In this document: positions 16,263-24,531 of the stretch, one piece after another | Layout: every line of letters begins with the position of its first letter | How positions within the stretch are numbered: the first letter of the stretch is position 1 | NCBI RefSeq assembly: GCF_030464885.1 | Contig: NZ_JALPRJ010000058.1 | Coordinates: 1-54,010, forward strand | Length of the DNA stretch: 54,010 nucleotides | Direction of reading: 5' to 3' | Origin: Caballeronia sp. SEWSISQ10-4 2 | GTDB lineage: Bacteria > Pseudomonadota > Gammaproteobacteria > Burkholderiales > Burkholderiaceae | The notes under the pieces: model-generated | The model's database searches: none | Told to the model about the DNA's origin: nothing | What the model saw: the letters and a program-made list of their open reading frames with translations, nothing else | Made by a program: the position numbers and the translations under genes

Positions 16263-17120
16263 TCAGCTCGATAGCAAGACTCCAAGCTGATGACGAAGCT
16301 GTTCAGTCGCTGGAGTCATCGGCGCGCGCAGTTCCTCGCGGATCATTCCCAGGACTTCGAGTGCACACTTCACGGGTGCCGGGTTAGGTTCGGAAACAAG
16401 CGCTTGTATCAAAGGCACCAGACGATGAAACCGCTCACGCCCCTCATCGATACGCCCATCCTTTATCGCTCTATAGACCGCAACGAAGTCGGCCGCGCGC
16501 ACGTGCGCACTCGCTGCGATCGCGCCGTGGCCGCCAAGACATAGCGTGCTGAACATATTCAGGTCTTCGCCCGCCAGCACGGACAAGCGTCCATCGAGAA
16601 TCAGCGCGAGTGTTGTTTCCAGCGATCCAGCACAGTCCTTGATTGCGTGAATGTTGGGATGACCGACAAGCATCAGCAGCGTCGCGATATCTAACTGCAC
16701 GCCGGTCCTATAAGGAATGTCATAGACAACCAAAGGCGACGCGCTGATATCGGCGAGGGTCGTGAAATGGCTCAATAACCCTGCCTGCGAGGGCCGCACG
16801 TAATACGGCGCAGGGACGAGCAACCCGGCAAGCGGAAGCTCGTTCAAGCGCAGAACGCGTTCGCGAAGCTCCAGCGCGTTGTTGCCAGCCAGCCCGATCA
16901 CCACCGGAAGATCCTTCGCGGCGTCGAGGATAGTCACGAGAACCTGTTCTTGCTCAGCGTGATCGAGCGACGACGGTTCGCCCGTTGTTCCCAGCGCAAC
17001 GAACCCCGCGACCTTCGCTTCGATATAAGACCGGACGAGACCTCGCAGCGCGTCGTGATCGACACGTCCGTTTGCAAACGGCGTGACAAGCGGAATCCAG
17101 ATACCAGAGAAAATCGACAT
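16263..17120 (-). CDS. DapA/DHDPS-family class I aldolase
   Basis: TIM-barrel lyase of 285 residues that forms a Schiff base with a 2-oxo acid. The catalytic residues sit at the same numbers as in E. coli DapA: Tyr133 in VVYDIPYRTG, Arg138, and Lys161 in HAIKDCAGS; GTTGEPSSL (44-52) is the oxo-acid binding loop. Start is ATG 17120 with AGGAG upstream. The context (EamA exporter and Lrp regulator next door, no other lysine genes) suggests a catabolic or paralogous role rather than essential lysine synthesis. True DHDPS, N-acetylneuraminate lyase and KDG-type aldolases share these motifs, so the substrate is open. Confidence 0.85.
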   Translation of the reverse strand: MSIFSGIWIPLVTPFANGRVDHDALRGLVRSYIEAKVAGFVALGTTGEPSSLDHAEQEQVLVTILDAAKDLPVVIGLAGNNALELRERVLRLNELPLAGLLVPAPYYVRPSQAGLLSHFTTLADISASPLVVYDIPYRTGVQLDIATLLMLVGHPNIHAIKDCAGSLETTLALILDGRLSVLAGEDLNMFSTLCLGGHGAIAASAHVRAADFVAVYRAIKDGRIDEGRERFHRLVPLIQALVSEPNPAPVKCALEVLGMIREELRAPMTPATEQLRHQLGVLLSS

Positions 17121-17266
17121 TCCATACTCTCCTGTTTGACCGATAAAAACCGTCAGGGCATCGGAAAACAGAGATGGAAAATCGAGCGGCCGCATCCGTT
17201 TCGTCGCACCTGACGGAACAGCGCTCCGGTCAGATGAGCAACGGTTATTTGCGTTTGGAACCCGCG

Positions 17267-17312
17267 CTCGCAATGCACTTGATCACGCTCGCGTGATCAA
17301 GTGCATTGCGAG
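17267..17312. repeat. Perfect 21-bp hairpin with 4-base loop
   Basis: Arms 17267-17287 and 17292-17312 are exact reverse complements around the loop CTCG, giving a 46-base palindrome. It lies 38 bases beyond the EamA gene stop and 147 bases before the DapA-like start, inside the presumed operon. There is no T-run on either side, so it is not a standard intrinsic terminator. A smaller hairpin, ACAAG/CTTGT, follows at 17315-17329. Roles could include RNA processing, differential stability of the two messages, or a dimeric protein site. Confidence 0.8.
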
Positions 17313-17350
17313 AAAACAAGTGATGCTTGTTCATTTGACGGGTAGATTCG

Positions 17351-18250
17351 TTACTCGAAAGCCGCCCGTTTTCCAGGCATGAATTGCCAGCCCAAGGTAG
17401 TTCCTGCAGCCGCCAGCAAAATCAGCGCTGCACCGATAATCTGCAGCCATCCTAAGCGTTGACCGAAGGCAACCCGATCAACAACGATTGCCACGACCGG
17501 ATAGATAAACGACAACGCGCCTGTCATCGCAGTCGGCAATTTCTGAATTGCGCCATACAGCAGCACGTACATGACACCTGTGTTGATCACGCCAAGTACG
17601 ACAAGATCCGCCCAATGATTCGGGGTCGCGGGCAGATGCTTGAAATCGACGAACGGCGCAAGCATGACAATGCCAAGCGTCACATGCAATAGCGCAATCA
17701 AATGGGGTGGTGTCCCCTTGAGCCGCTTGGTCACAATCGAACAAATAGCGTAGAGAAATGCAGCGCCAAGCGCATACGCGATACCTTCCAGATACTCGCC
17801 GGGCTTGGCCAACACCGCAGGCTCCACTCTAACGACCAGCACGAGACCCACGAATGCGACAGTGAGCCAGAAGATCGTGCGAAAGGTTATTCGTTCGCGA
17901 AACACCACCGCCCCGAGCAGTACGAGCATGAACGGCTGGGTGTTATAGACGGCGGTTGCCATCGAGATGGATGCTCGCGAATAGGCCGCAAACAGCAGGA
18001 CCCAGTTGCCCACAATCGTTGCGCTGCCAAGCGTGACTAGTCCGAGCATGTGCCATGAAAACAGGCCCCGGCGCAACATTCCTTTGAACGCGCAGATCAC
18101 AAACAGCGTCGCCGCGCCGAACACACAACGAATGAACACAACGTTTAGCGGCGATTGCTGAGACGACACGACGAGCCAACCGACCGTGCCGGATATCAGC
18201 ATCGCTACACTCATTTCTACGCAACCAACGCGCGTCTCTCTGGAACCCAT
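17351..18250 (-). CDS. EamA/DMT-family transporter
   Basis: Inner-membrane exporter of the drug/metabolite superfamily, 299 residues, with ten predicted helices in two EamA repeats (about 12-140 and 155-290). GALSFIYPVVAIVVDRVAFGQ near 240-260 is typical of the second repeat. ATG at 18250 with AAAGG upstream. It is transcribed towards the DapA-like gene and away from the Lrp-type regulator, a layout common for amino acid exporters controlled by an Lrp/AsnC protein. Substrate is unknown. Confidence 0.87.
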   Translation of the reverse strand: MGSRETRVGCVEMSVAMLISGTVGWLVVSSQQSPLNVVFIRCVFGAATLFVICAFKGMLRRGLFSWHMLGLVTLGSATIVGNWVLLFAAYSRASISMATAVYNTQPFMLVLLGAVVFRERITFRTIFWLTVAFVGLVLVVRVEPAVLAKPGEYLEGIAYALGAAFLYAICSIVTKRLKGTPPHLIALLHVTLGIVMLAPFVDFKHLPATPNHWADLVVLGVINTGVMYVLLYGAIQKLPTAMTGALSFIYPVVAIVVDRVAFGQRLGWLQIIGAALILLAAAGTTLGWQFMPGKRAAFE

Positions 18251-18364
18251 CGGTTCGCCTTTTTAAAGTGGTTTCGGCTCTATCAGTCTAGTGGCGTCGC
18301 GTGTGTAATTCCATGTGTAAAATGCGCGGACACCGACGTTTTTAACTTCAAATCGAAGGCTCAT

Positions 18365-18838
18365 TTGAAGAATCGCCTTTCTTCCCCGCCGGCTCTGGTC
18401 TTGCTCGACCAGACCGACCGCGAATTGCTCGCCGTTCTGTCCGAGGACGGCCGCATTGCCATGAGCGAACTCGCGCGCCGGATCGGATTGTCGGCGCCCA
18501 GCACGGCCGAGCGCGTGCGGCAACTTGAAGCGCGTGGCGTGATCCAGGGGTTCGCGGTCCGACTCGACCCACGCGCCCTCGGATACACGCTTCAGGCCAT
18601 CGTTCGGGTCAAGCCATTGCCCGGACAGTTGCATCTTGTGGAAGAAGCGATCCGCCGCATCCCCGAATTCGTTGAATGCGACAAGGTCACCGGCGACGAC
18701 TGCTTTGTTTGCCGGCTATTTCTCAAGACAATCGAACAGCTCGACGAGATTCTTTCGAAGATCACGGAGCGGGCTGAGACGAGTACGGCAATCATCAAGT
18801 CGACGCCTGTCGAACGGCGCTTACCGCCCTTGGGTTGA
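18365..18838 (+). CDS. Lrp/AsnC-family transcriptional regulator
   Basis: DNA-binding regulator of 157 residues. The HTH spans about 17-65 (LLDQTDRELLAVLSEDGRIA, SELARRIGLSAPSTAERVRQLE) and the RAM/AsnC ligand domain about 80-150 (HLVEEAIRRIPEFVECDKVTGDDCFVCRL). I choose the TTG at 18365 because GAAGG lies five bases upstream and the product then has normal family length; no ATG is available nearby. It is divergent from the EamA gene (114-bp gap), which it probably controls. Its 3' end overlaps the convergent LysR gene by 18 bp. Confidence 0.82.
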   Translation: MKNRLSSPPALVLLDQTDRELLAVLSEDGRIAMSELARRIGLSAPSTAERVRQLEARGVIQGFAVRLDPRALGYTLQAIVRVKPLPGQLHLVEEAIRRIPEFVECDKVTGDDCFVCRLFLKTIEQLDEILSKITERAETSTAIIKSTPVERRLPPLG

Positions 18839-19753
18839 GCGGCGCGCCGGGACATTCAAGCCTAGCGATGCAACCGCGTCCTGCAAACAATCCAGCAGCA
18901 ATGAAGCAGCCGCCGTAAGCGGACTGTCGCGGCGCGTCACTACGCCGATGGGTATTGGCGGCGGCAGGTCGACTATGGGCAACACGGCGATACCTTCCCT
19001 CACCCACGGTTGGTCGAGCAAAGGCTCGGGCAACGACGCAACCGTGTCCGAGCCGCGCAGCAAACCGTGCGCAATGACAAAACTCGGACACTCGATAATT
19101 TTCTGCGGCACCATCAACCCACGCGCGGCGAAGAAATCGAGCAACCCGCGCGTCGAACTTTCAGGCGACGGATTCAACAGCCATTCCGCATCGACCAGTT
19201 CAGCAAACGACGTGCATTGCGCGAGCGGATGACCTTGCCGCGCGACGATCACCGAGCTGATTTTGTATAGCTCGATGTAATCGAACTCGGGCCCCAGGTT
19301 TTCCGGCACGACCACAGCCACGACGAAATCGAGCGACCCGTCACGCAAACGCGGCAATGCAACGCCCGGAAATCCTTCGATAAAACTCGCGCGCGCATGA
19401 GGCATCTTCGTTCGAAATGCCCGGAACGCTGTCGGCAAGACAGACCACGCGGCGGTCGGCGTGACGGCCGCCGCAACGCTGCCTGTCACAGCGCCTTTCA
19501 TATGCTCGATGTCGTCTTCGGCACGGCGCATTTCGCTCACTACCATCTGTGCGCGAATCCTCAATTGCAAGCCAAACGCGGTCAATTGCACGCCGCGCGC
19601 GGTACGCAGCACGAGGGGCACGCCCAGGTCCTGTTCGAGCTCCTTCAACGCCTTCGTCAATGCCGCTTGCGAGAGATGCAGGCTACGCGCCGCCGCGCGG
19701 ATGCTGCCCTGCTCGGCGACTGTCAGGAACGCGCGCAACTGATGGTATTTCAT
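18821..19753 (-). CDS. LysR-family regulator (next to amidohydrolase/MHS operon)
   Basis: 310-residue LTTR with N-terminal winged HTH (1-60: MKYHQLRAFLTVAEQGSIRA, SQAALTKALKELEQDLG) and a substrate-binding domain from about 90. It is divergent from the M20 amidohydrolase gene with 137 bp between them, the standard LTTR arrangement, so it likely activates that operon in response to its substrate. Starts at ATG 19753. Convergent overlap with the Lrp-type gene is 18 bp. Confidence 0.9.
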   Translation of the reverse strand: MKYHQLRAFLTVAEQGSIRAAARSLHLSQAALTKALKELEQDLGVPLVLRTARGVQLTAFGLQLRIRAQMVVSEMRRAEDDIEHMKGAVTGSVAAAVTPTAAWSVLPTAFRAFRTKMPHARASFIEGFPGVALPRLRDGSLDFVVAVVVPENLGPEFDYIELYKISSVIVARQGHPLAQCTSFAELVDAEWLLNPSPESSTRGLLDFFAARGLMVPQKIIECPSFVIAHGLLRGSDTVASLPEPLLDQPWVREGIAVLPIVDLPPPIPIGVVTRRDSPLTAAASLLLDCLQDAVASLGLNVPARRSTQGR

Positions 19754-19890
19754 TGGGATTTCAAGGGTTTATACCGACAACTATAGGTAGTCACAAATTA
19801 AATTAACTGTCTTTTGGTTTTCTTTCTGACTTTATATGCTTGACCGGAAGCAGTCACGTCGAAATATCGAAATGTAATGAGGAGTTGTTC

Positions 19891-21072
19891 ATGCTGTCAG
19901 TCGATCCCGTCATTCCCGGAATTGCCGCCATCGCGCCGGACCTTATTGCCGTGCGGCGCCAGATCCACGCGCATCCGGAACTCGCGTTCCAGGAGCGGGC
20001 AACCAGTGATCTCGTCGCGGGCCTGCTCACGCAATGGGGCTACGACGTCACGCGCGGCCTCGGCAAGACCGGCGTGGTGGGTGTGCTGAAGCTTGGCAGC
20101 GGCAGCCGGCGTATCGGCCTGCGCGCCGACATGGACGCGTTGCCCATCGAAGAGACGACAGGCCTCAGCTACGCGAGCGCCGTCCCGAAGACCATGCACG
20201 CCTGCGGTCACGACGGCCACACCGCGATGCTCCTGTGCGCCGCACGTTATCTCGCGGAAAGCCGGCAGTTTTCCGGCACGCTGACGCTGATCTTCCAGCC
20301 CGCGGAGGAGAGCTACGGCGGCGCGCGCGCCATGATCGAAGACGGTCTTTTCGAGCAGTTTCCCTGTGATGCGGTCTTCGGCCTGCACAACATGCCGGGC
20401 TACGAAACCGGCGGCATGAACTTCTGCACCGGACCCGCGATGGCTTCCGCCGACCGCGCCACGATCGTGCTGCGCGGGGTAGGCGGCCACGGCGCGTTGC
20501 CGCATCTGTCGCGCGATCCCATGCCCGCTGTCGCCGGCATCATCCTGGCGTTGCAGAGCATCGTGGCGCGCGAAGTCGATGCGCAGAAGTCAGCGGTGAT
20601 CTCGGTCGGCAGCGTGAAGGCAGGCGAAGCTTTCAACGTGATTCCGCAAACCGCCGAGATGAAGCTCTCTATCCGCGCGCTCGATCCCTCGGTACGCACG
20701 CTCTTGCGGGAACGCATCACGGCGCTTGTTCACGCGCAGGCAGCGTCGTTCGGCGTGGAGGCGGATATCGACTATGAATGGGGTTATCCGGTACTGGTCA
20801 ATCATCCTGACCCGACCGCTTTCGCAGCCGAGGTCGCGCAGAAGATGCTCGGCACGCAACGCGTGGATACACAAGCGCGCCCGCTCATGGGCAGCGAGGA
20901 TTTCGCCTTCATGGCCGAGGTCGTGCCGGGTGCCTATGCGTGGATCGGCAACGGTGTCGAGGGCAAGGGGAGCTGCATGGTTCATAACCCCGGCTACGAC
21001 TTCAACGACGACATTCTTGCCATCGGCGCGAGCTACTGGGTCCGCCTGACCGAAGCGCATCTAGTCGACTGA
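19891..21072 (+). CDS. M20-family amidohydrolase (hippurate hydrolase-like)
   Basis: Metallohydrolase of 393 residues that removes an acyl group from an N-acyl amino acid or related amide. RRQIHAHPELAFQE near the N-terminus is the HipO-type signature; metal ligands are in MHACGHDGHTAML (about 100), QPAEE, LHNMPG and, near the end, MGSEDFAFM with the last His in MVHNPGYDF. The dimerisation domain lies at about 175-290. ATG 19891 has GAGGAG upstream. Cotranscribed with the MHS permease 53 bp downstream, which would import the substrate. Candidate substrates are hippurate-like conjugates; not provable from sequence. Confidence 0.88.
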   Translation: MLSVDPVIPGIAAIAPDLIAVRRQIHAHPELAFQERATSDLVAGLLTQWGYDVTRGLGKTGVVGVLKLGSGSRRIGLRADMDALPIEETTGLSYASAVPKTMHACGHDGHTAMLLCAARYLAESRQFSGTLTLIFQPAEESYGGARAMIEDGLFEQFPCDAVFGLHNMPGYETGGMNFCTGPAMASADRATIVLRGVGGHGALPHLSRDPMPAVAGIILALQSIVAREVDAQKSAVISVGSVKAGEAFNVIPQTAEMKLSIRALDPSVRTLLRERITALVHAQAASFGVEADIDYEWGYPVLVNHPDPTAFAAEVAQKMLGTQRVDTQARPLMGSEDFAFMAEVVPGAYAWIGNGVEGKGSCMVHNPGYDFNDDILAIGASYWVRLTEAHLVD

Positions 21073-21125
21073 ATCGCCGACCGAGCGATCTAGCCTTGTC
21101 CCCAACTGCAGTTTCGAGAAAAAAC

Positions 21126-22442
21126 ATGAGCATACCGACCGTATCAGGCCTCGACGTTCCTCCGGGCGCGGCGCTGGATCAGCGCAAGCAAAGCCGCGTG
21201 CGACTCGTCACCGCGGCAGCGGTCGGCAACGCGCTCGAGTTCTACGACTTCACCGTCTATGGTTTCTTCGCGCTGCTGATCGGCAAGCTTTTCTTTCCCG
21301 TGCAGGATCCAGTCGGGCAGTTGTTGCTCGCGGTCGCGAGCTTCGGCGTCGGCTTTTTCACGCGACCCGTGGGCGGGCTTGTGATCGGCATGTACGCCGA
21401 TCGCGCCGGGCGCAAGAAGGCGATGGTGCTCACGCTCGGGCTGATGGCAGTCGGCACGGCAATGATCGCCGTAGCGCCGACCTACGGACAAGCCGGGATC
21501 GTAGGCCCCGTGATCCTGGTGATCGCGCGGCTCATTCAGGGATTTTCCGCGGGCGGCGAAGTCGGGGCATCGACCACCCTTTTGATCGAGCAAGCGCCGC
21601 CGAATCGGCGTGGTTTGTATGCGTCGTGGCAGTTCGCAAGCCAGGGTCTTGCCGCGCTCGCGGGCGCGTTGACCGGCGTTGCATTGACGGCCTCGCTTTC
21701 GACCGCGCAACTCGAAAGCTGGGGATGGCGCGTGCCGTTCCTGATCGGCACGCTGATCGTGCCGGTTGGCTGGTGGTTACGCAGGACGCTCGAAGAAGAG
21801 CCCGTGCACAAGCCGCAGCAAAAAGCGCCGAAGCTGCCTCTCCTCGATGTGCTCCGCGATCATCGGCGCGCCGTGCTGACCGGCCTGGGACTGACGATTG
21901 CCGGCACGTCGGCGCATTTCATCATCGTTTTCTATCTGTCGATCTACGCCGTCAAGACACTCGGCCTGCCTCCGGGAATAGCCATGCTGTCGGGCTGTGT
22001 ATCGGGCGCGATTGTTTTTCTGGTCGTGCCGGTCGGCGGATACCTGAGCGACCGATTCGGGCGCAACATCCTCGCGCAAGTCTCGCGTGTCGTGCTGCTG
22101 CTCGCCATCTATCCGGCCTTCGTTGCATTGAACCGATGGCCTACGGTCACCACGCTGCTCACGGTCGTCACGCTCCTCTCATTGGTCCACGCGATCAATA
22201 TTGGCGGCGTCGGCGCGATGCTCGGCGAGCTCTTTCCGCGCTCGGTGCGGGCGACCGGCGGTGCCGTGGTCTATAGCCTCGGGGTCGCGATTTTTGGCGG
22301 CTTCGCGCAATTCTTCGTGACCTCGCTGATCGTCGCGACCGGCAGTACGCTTGCGCCCGCGTGGTATGTGATCGGCGGCGGTTTGCTGGGACTGGTCGCC
22401 GTTGCGTTCATGGATGAAGGGTCGCAGAAGGCGCTGGATTGA
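21126..22442 (+). CDS. MFS transporter, metabolite:H+ symporter (MHS) type
   Basis: 438-residue inner-membrane symporter with 12 helices. GNALEFYDFTVYGFFA (helix 1), MYADRAGRKKAM (loop 2-3) and RLIQGFSAGGEVGAS (helix 4-5) are classic MHS motifs shared with KgtP, ProP and ShiA. ATG at 21126 is chosen; an upstream TTG at 21096 is unlikely. Paired with the M20 amidohydrolase, it likely imports an anionic acyl-amino acid. A short CCGGT/ACCGG hairpin follows the stop near 22451 but has no T-run. Confidence 0.88.
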   Translation: MSIPTVSGLDVPPGAALDQRKQSRVRLVTAAAVGNALEFYDFTVYGFFALLIGKLFFPVQDPVGQLLLAVASFGVGFFTRPVGGLVIGMYADRAGRKKAMVLTLGLMAVGTAMIAVAPTYGQAGIVGPVILVIARLIQGFSAGGEVGASTTLLIEQAPPNRRGLYASWQFASQGLAALAGALTGVALTASLSTAQLESWGWRVPFLIGTLIVPVGWWLRRTLEEEPVHKPQQKAPKLPLLDVLRDHRRAVLTGLGLTIAGTSAHFIIVFYLSIYAVKTLGLPPGIAMLSGCVSGAIVFLVVPVGGYLSDRFGRNILAQVSRVVLLLAIYPAFVALNRWPTVTTLLTVVTLLSLVHAINIGGVGAMLGELFPRSVRATGGAVVYSLGVAIFGGFAQFFVTSLIVATGSTLAPAWYVIGGGLLGLVAVAFMDEGSQKALD

Positions 22443-22538
22443 TTGGCCGGTATTCACCGGACGCAAGGCATTGAGCCAGCGTTTCCGGGCCCGCAGACAT
22501 CATGGATGTCTAACCGGGCTCGAAACAAAACAGCGCTA

Positions 22539-23597
22539 TCAATGCGGCGTCTCATTCAGGTCGTATTTCATGACCCGTCCGTGACGGCCTTCCAGATCGC
22601 GCTCGCTGCTGTACACATCGCCATCCGGCAAATGACGCTGCGCCAGGACCGCATCGAGCGCGGCGAGATCGGCGGTATCGAGCGTGACCTGCATCACGCG
22701 CAAGTGATCGGGCAAATGATCGCCGCGTCGTACGCCCACAATGATGGCCGCGACCTGTGGTTGCTGAAGCACCCAGCGCATCGCTATAGTCGGGATGGAA
22801 AGTGCATGACGCTCCGCGACTCCCTTCAGCGCGGATAAAAGCTGCTGAAACAAATCCCAGCCGCCGAAGTCGTCGATCATCAGTTTGTATTTGACGAGCG
22901 ACCGGTTCTCCAGATCATCGGTCGGCTCGCTCTTGCCGAGCCAGCGTTCCGACAGGAATCCCCCCGCTACGGTGCCGTAACACAGCAACTGCATGCCCGC
23001 GCTCGCACAAAACGGCGAGAGTGCCGACGACGGCCGCTGATCCAGCAACGAATACTGAACCTGCATGCTGACGAGCGGCGTCCTGCCTTCCACAAGCTCG
23101 CGAGTGCGCGCGGTATCGAAATTGGTGCCGCCAAGATGCGCGATTTTTCCTGCCCGCTGCAACTCAGTGAGCCAGTGCGCCGTCTCGAGGTAACGCGGCA
23201 CGTTGTAGTCCCACCAATGAAACTGCACGAGATCGAGACGTTCGACTCCCAGGCGAACCAGCGACCGGTCGACGGTCCCCTCGACCTGCTGTCGATCGAG
23301 CGTAGCCAGGGTCGCGAGATCGGGAACGTACTTGGTGTGAACGCGTAAATCGCGAAGACTGTCCTGGCCGTTGCGAGCAAGGTAATCGCGACGGAATTCG
23401 CCGATCAATTCTTCTACACCCGTGTAGATATCCGCGCAGTCGAATGTCGTGATACCGGCTTCGTAGTAGGCCGCCATGTCGGCGATCGCGGTGGCGCGAT
23501 CGACCGAACCGTGACCACCCGCGAGCTGCCATCCGCCTTTGAGCAGACGCGAAATCGTATAGCCGGGGGCCAGCTCGATGCTGTACTGCGAACTCAT
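22539..23597 (-). CDS. Aldo/keto reductase
   Basis: NADP-dependent (alpha/beta)8 oxidoreductase of 352 residues. The catalytic tetrad is present: Asp53 and Tyr58 (FDCADIYTG), Lys89 (HTKYV) and His127 (VQFHWWD). GTNFDT and the C-terminal IIVGVRRGDHLPDHL bind cofactor. The ATG at 23597 overlaps the stop of the upstream TIGR04076 gene (ATGA), so the two proteins are coupled and probably work together. Substrate unknown. Divergent from the DUF3311-symporter operon, which may supply it. Confidence 0.88.
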   Translation of the reverse strand: MSSQYSIELAPGYTISRLLKGGWQLAGGHGSVDRATAIADMAAYYEAGITTFDCADIYTGVEELIGEFRRDYLARNGQDSLRDLRVHTKYVPDLATLATLDRQQVEGTVDRSLVRLGVERLDLVQFHWWDYNVPRYLETAHWLTELQRAGKIAHLGGTNFDTARTRELVEGRTPLVSMQVQYSLLDQRPSSALSPFCASAGMQLLCYGTVAGGFLSERWLGKSEPTDDLENRSLVKYKLMIDDFGGWDLFQQLLSALKGVAERHALSIPTIAMRWVLQQPQVAAIIVGVRRGDHLPDHLRVMQVTLDTADLAALDAVLAQRHLPDGDVYSSERDLEGRHGRVMKYDLNETPH

Positions 23598-23974
23598 TGC
23601 TGTTGCTCCGTGGAAGGAAGTTTGACGGCCGTGGTGTCGGCGTGGCTGAAGCGGCGCAGACCTGTCCGCACGATCCGGAAACGCGAGGGGCAGTTCGGAT
23701 CGGGACAGGCGACTTCTGCGTCGGTGCTCATCCAGTCATTCGGATGCAGTCGCCGTTGCTTCGACGCAAGCAGCGGCAGCAGCGCCGCGAGCGAGTAGAT
23801 GGAGAAACCCTGACCGGGCGGCAAATGCAGCATCTCGCCCTTCAACTCAAAGTAGTCACCCACCTTTGCGCCGCAATACAGCTTCGCCCCGTCCGGCGCG
23901 ACGACCTCGACGCGCAGGTCGTATAACTCGAAAACGTCGTCCGCGGAATCAGTCGGGTGTTGCGTGGAAGGCAT
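23594..23974 (-). CDS. TIGR04076-family protein
   Basis: Small soluble protein of 126 residues that I assign to TIGR04076 from its layout: an N-terminal beta segment (LYDLRVEVVAPDG), a single CGAKVGDYFELKG core with Cys34 region, GFSIYSLAALLPLLASKQR, and a C-terminal CPDPNCPSRFRIVRTG with two cysteines. Function of the family is not established. ATG at 23974 has AGGAG. Tight coupling with the aldo/keto reductase suggests a helper or binding role in the same pathway. Confidence 0.72.
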   Translation of the reverse strand: MPSTQHPTDSADDVFELYDLRVEVVAPDGAKLYCGAKVGDYFELKGEMLHLPPGQGFSIYSLAALLPLLASKQRRLHPNDWMSTDAEVACPDPNCPSRFRIVRTGLRRFSHADTTAVKLPSTEQQQ

Positions 23975-24169
23975 TGAACTCTCCTGGGAATAGCTGGCCA
24001 GCGGATATGCCGTATCGGCACTGAAAGCGATCTCGTGCAGTCACAACATACACTTCGATCGAGTGTACGTATCGTTATTTTGTACGTCAATACTGCACCG
24101 CGGAATTCGATCAACGAGAATATCCAGCCAATTTCCCGCAATTTCAGGAGAATTCTCGACGATTTATTT

Positions 24170-24226
24170 TTGACACGCTTGAATTTGTGTGCTGCCTGAG
24201 TGCACACTTATTCTCACAATGTGTGC
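24170..24226 (+). promoter_or_regulatory. Consensus -35 and alternating GTGTGC/GCACAC half-sites before DUF3311 gene
   Basis: A perfect -35 hexamer TTGACA (24170-24175) has no good -10 at the right spacing. Downstream lie three half-sites in alternating orientation: GTGTGC (24187), GCACAC (24202) and GTGTGC (24221), the last 24 bases before the ATG. Further upstream there is a palindromic ACACT/AGTGT pair around TCGATCG near 24050, in the divergent promoter region of the reductase pair. The pattern suggests a regulator-dependent promoter serving the symporter operon. Confidence 0.4.
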
Positions 24227-24249
24227 AGTCAGAATTTACAGGAGGTGGC

Positions 24250-24531
24250 ATGGACAGCAACTTTCAAGGTGAGCGAAGTCGCCCTCGTCATTGGCATCGA
24301 TGGATGCTGGTCATTCCGTTCATCTGGCAGGCGCTATTGGCTCCGGCAGTGAACGACGTCCCGGTGAAACCCTTTGGCTTGCCGTTTCCCATGTTCTGGC
24401 AGATGGCGGGTATTGCCCTGGCGAGCATCGTCATCGGGCTTGTTTTCTTCATGGATCGCCGTGCAGGTGTAGAAGACGAGGAAGCGTCCTTCCTTGAGAA
24501 AACCTCTGCTTCTACGGGAGATGCGCAATGA
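24250..24531 (+). CDS. DUF3311 small membrane protein
   Basis: 93-residue protein with two membrane segments (about 18-35, WMLVIPFIWQALLAPAV, and about 48-68, FWQMAGIALASIVIGLVFF). DUF3311 proteins are almost always encoded directly before a sodium:solute symporter, as here, and are thought to be accessory subunits, though the role is unproven. The ATG at 24250 has a very strong AGGAGGTG. Its TGA overlaps the ATG of the symporter (ATGA at 24528-24531). Confidence 0.82.
   Translation: MDSNFQGERSRPRHWHRWMLVIPFIWQALLAPAVNDVPVKPFGLPFPMFWQMAGIALASIVIGLVFFMDRRAGVEDEEASFLEKTSASTGDAQ

Noticed and set aside
17267..17312. Intrinsic terminator for the EamA gene
   Set aside because: The stem is perfect, but neither strand has a T-run after it and the downstream gene is on the same strand, so it is listed as a hairpin of unknown role.
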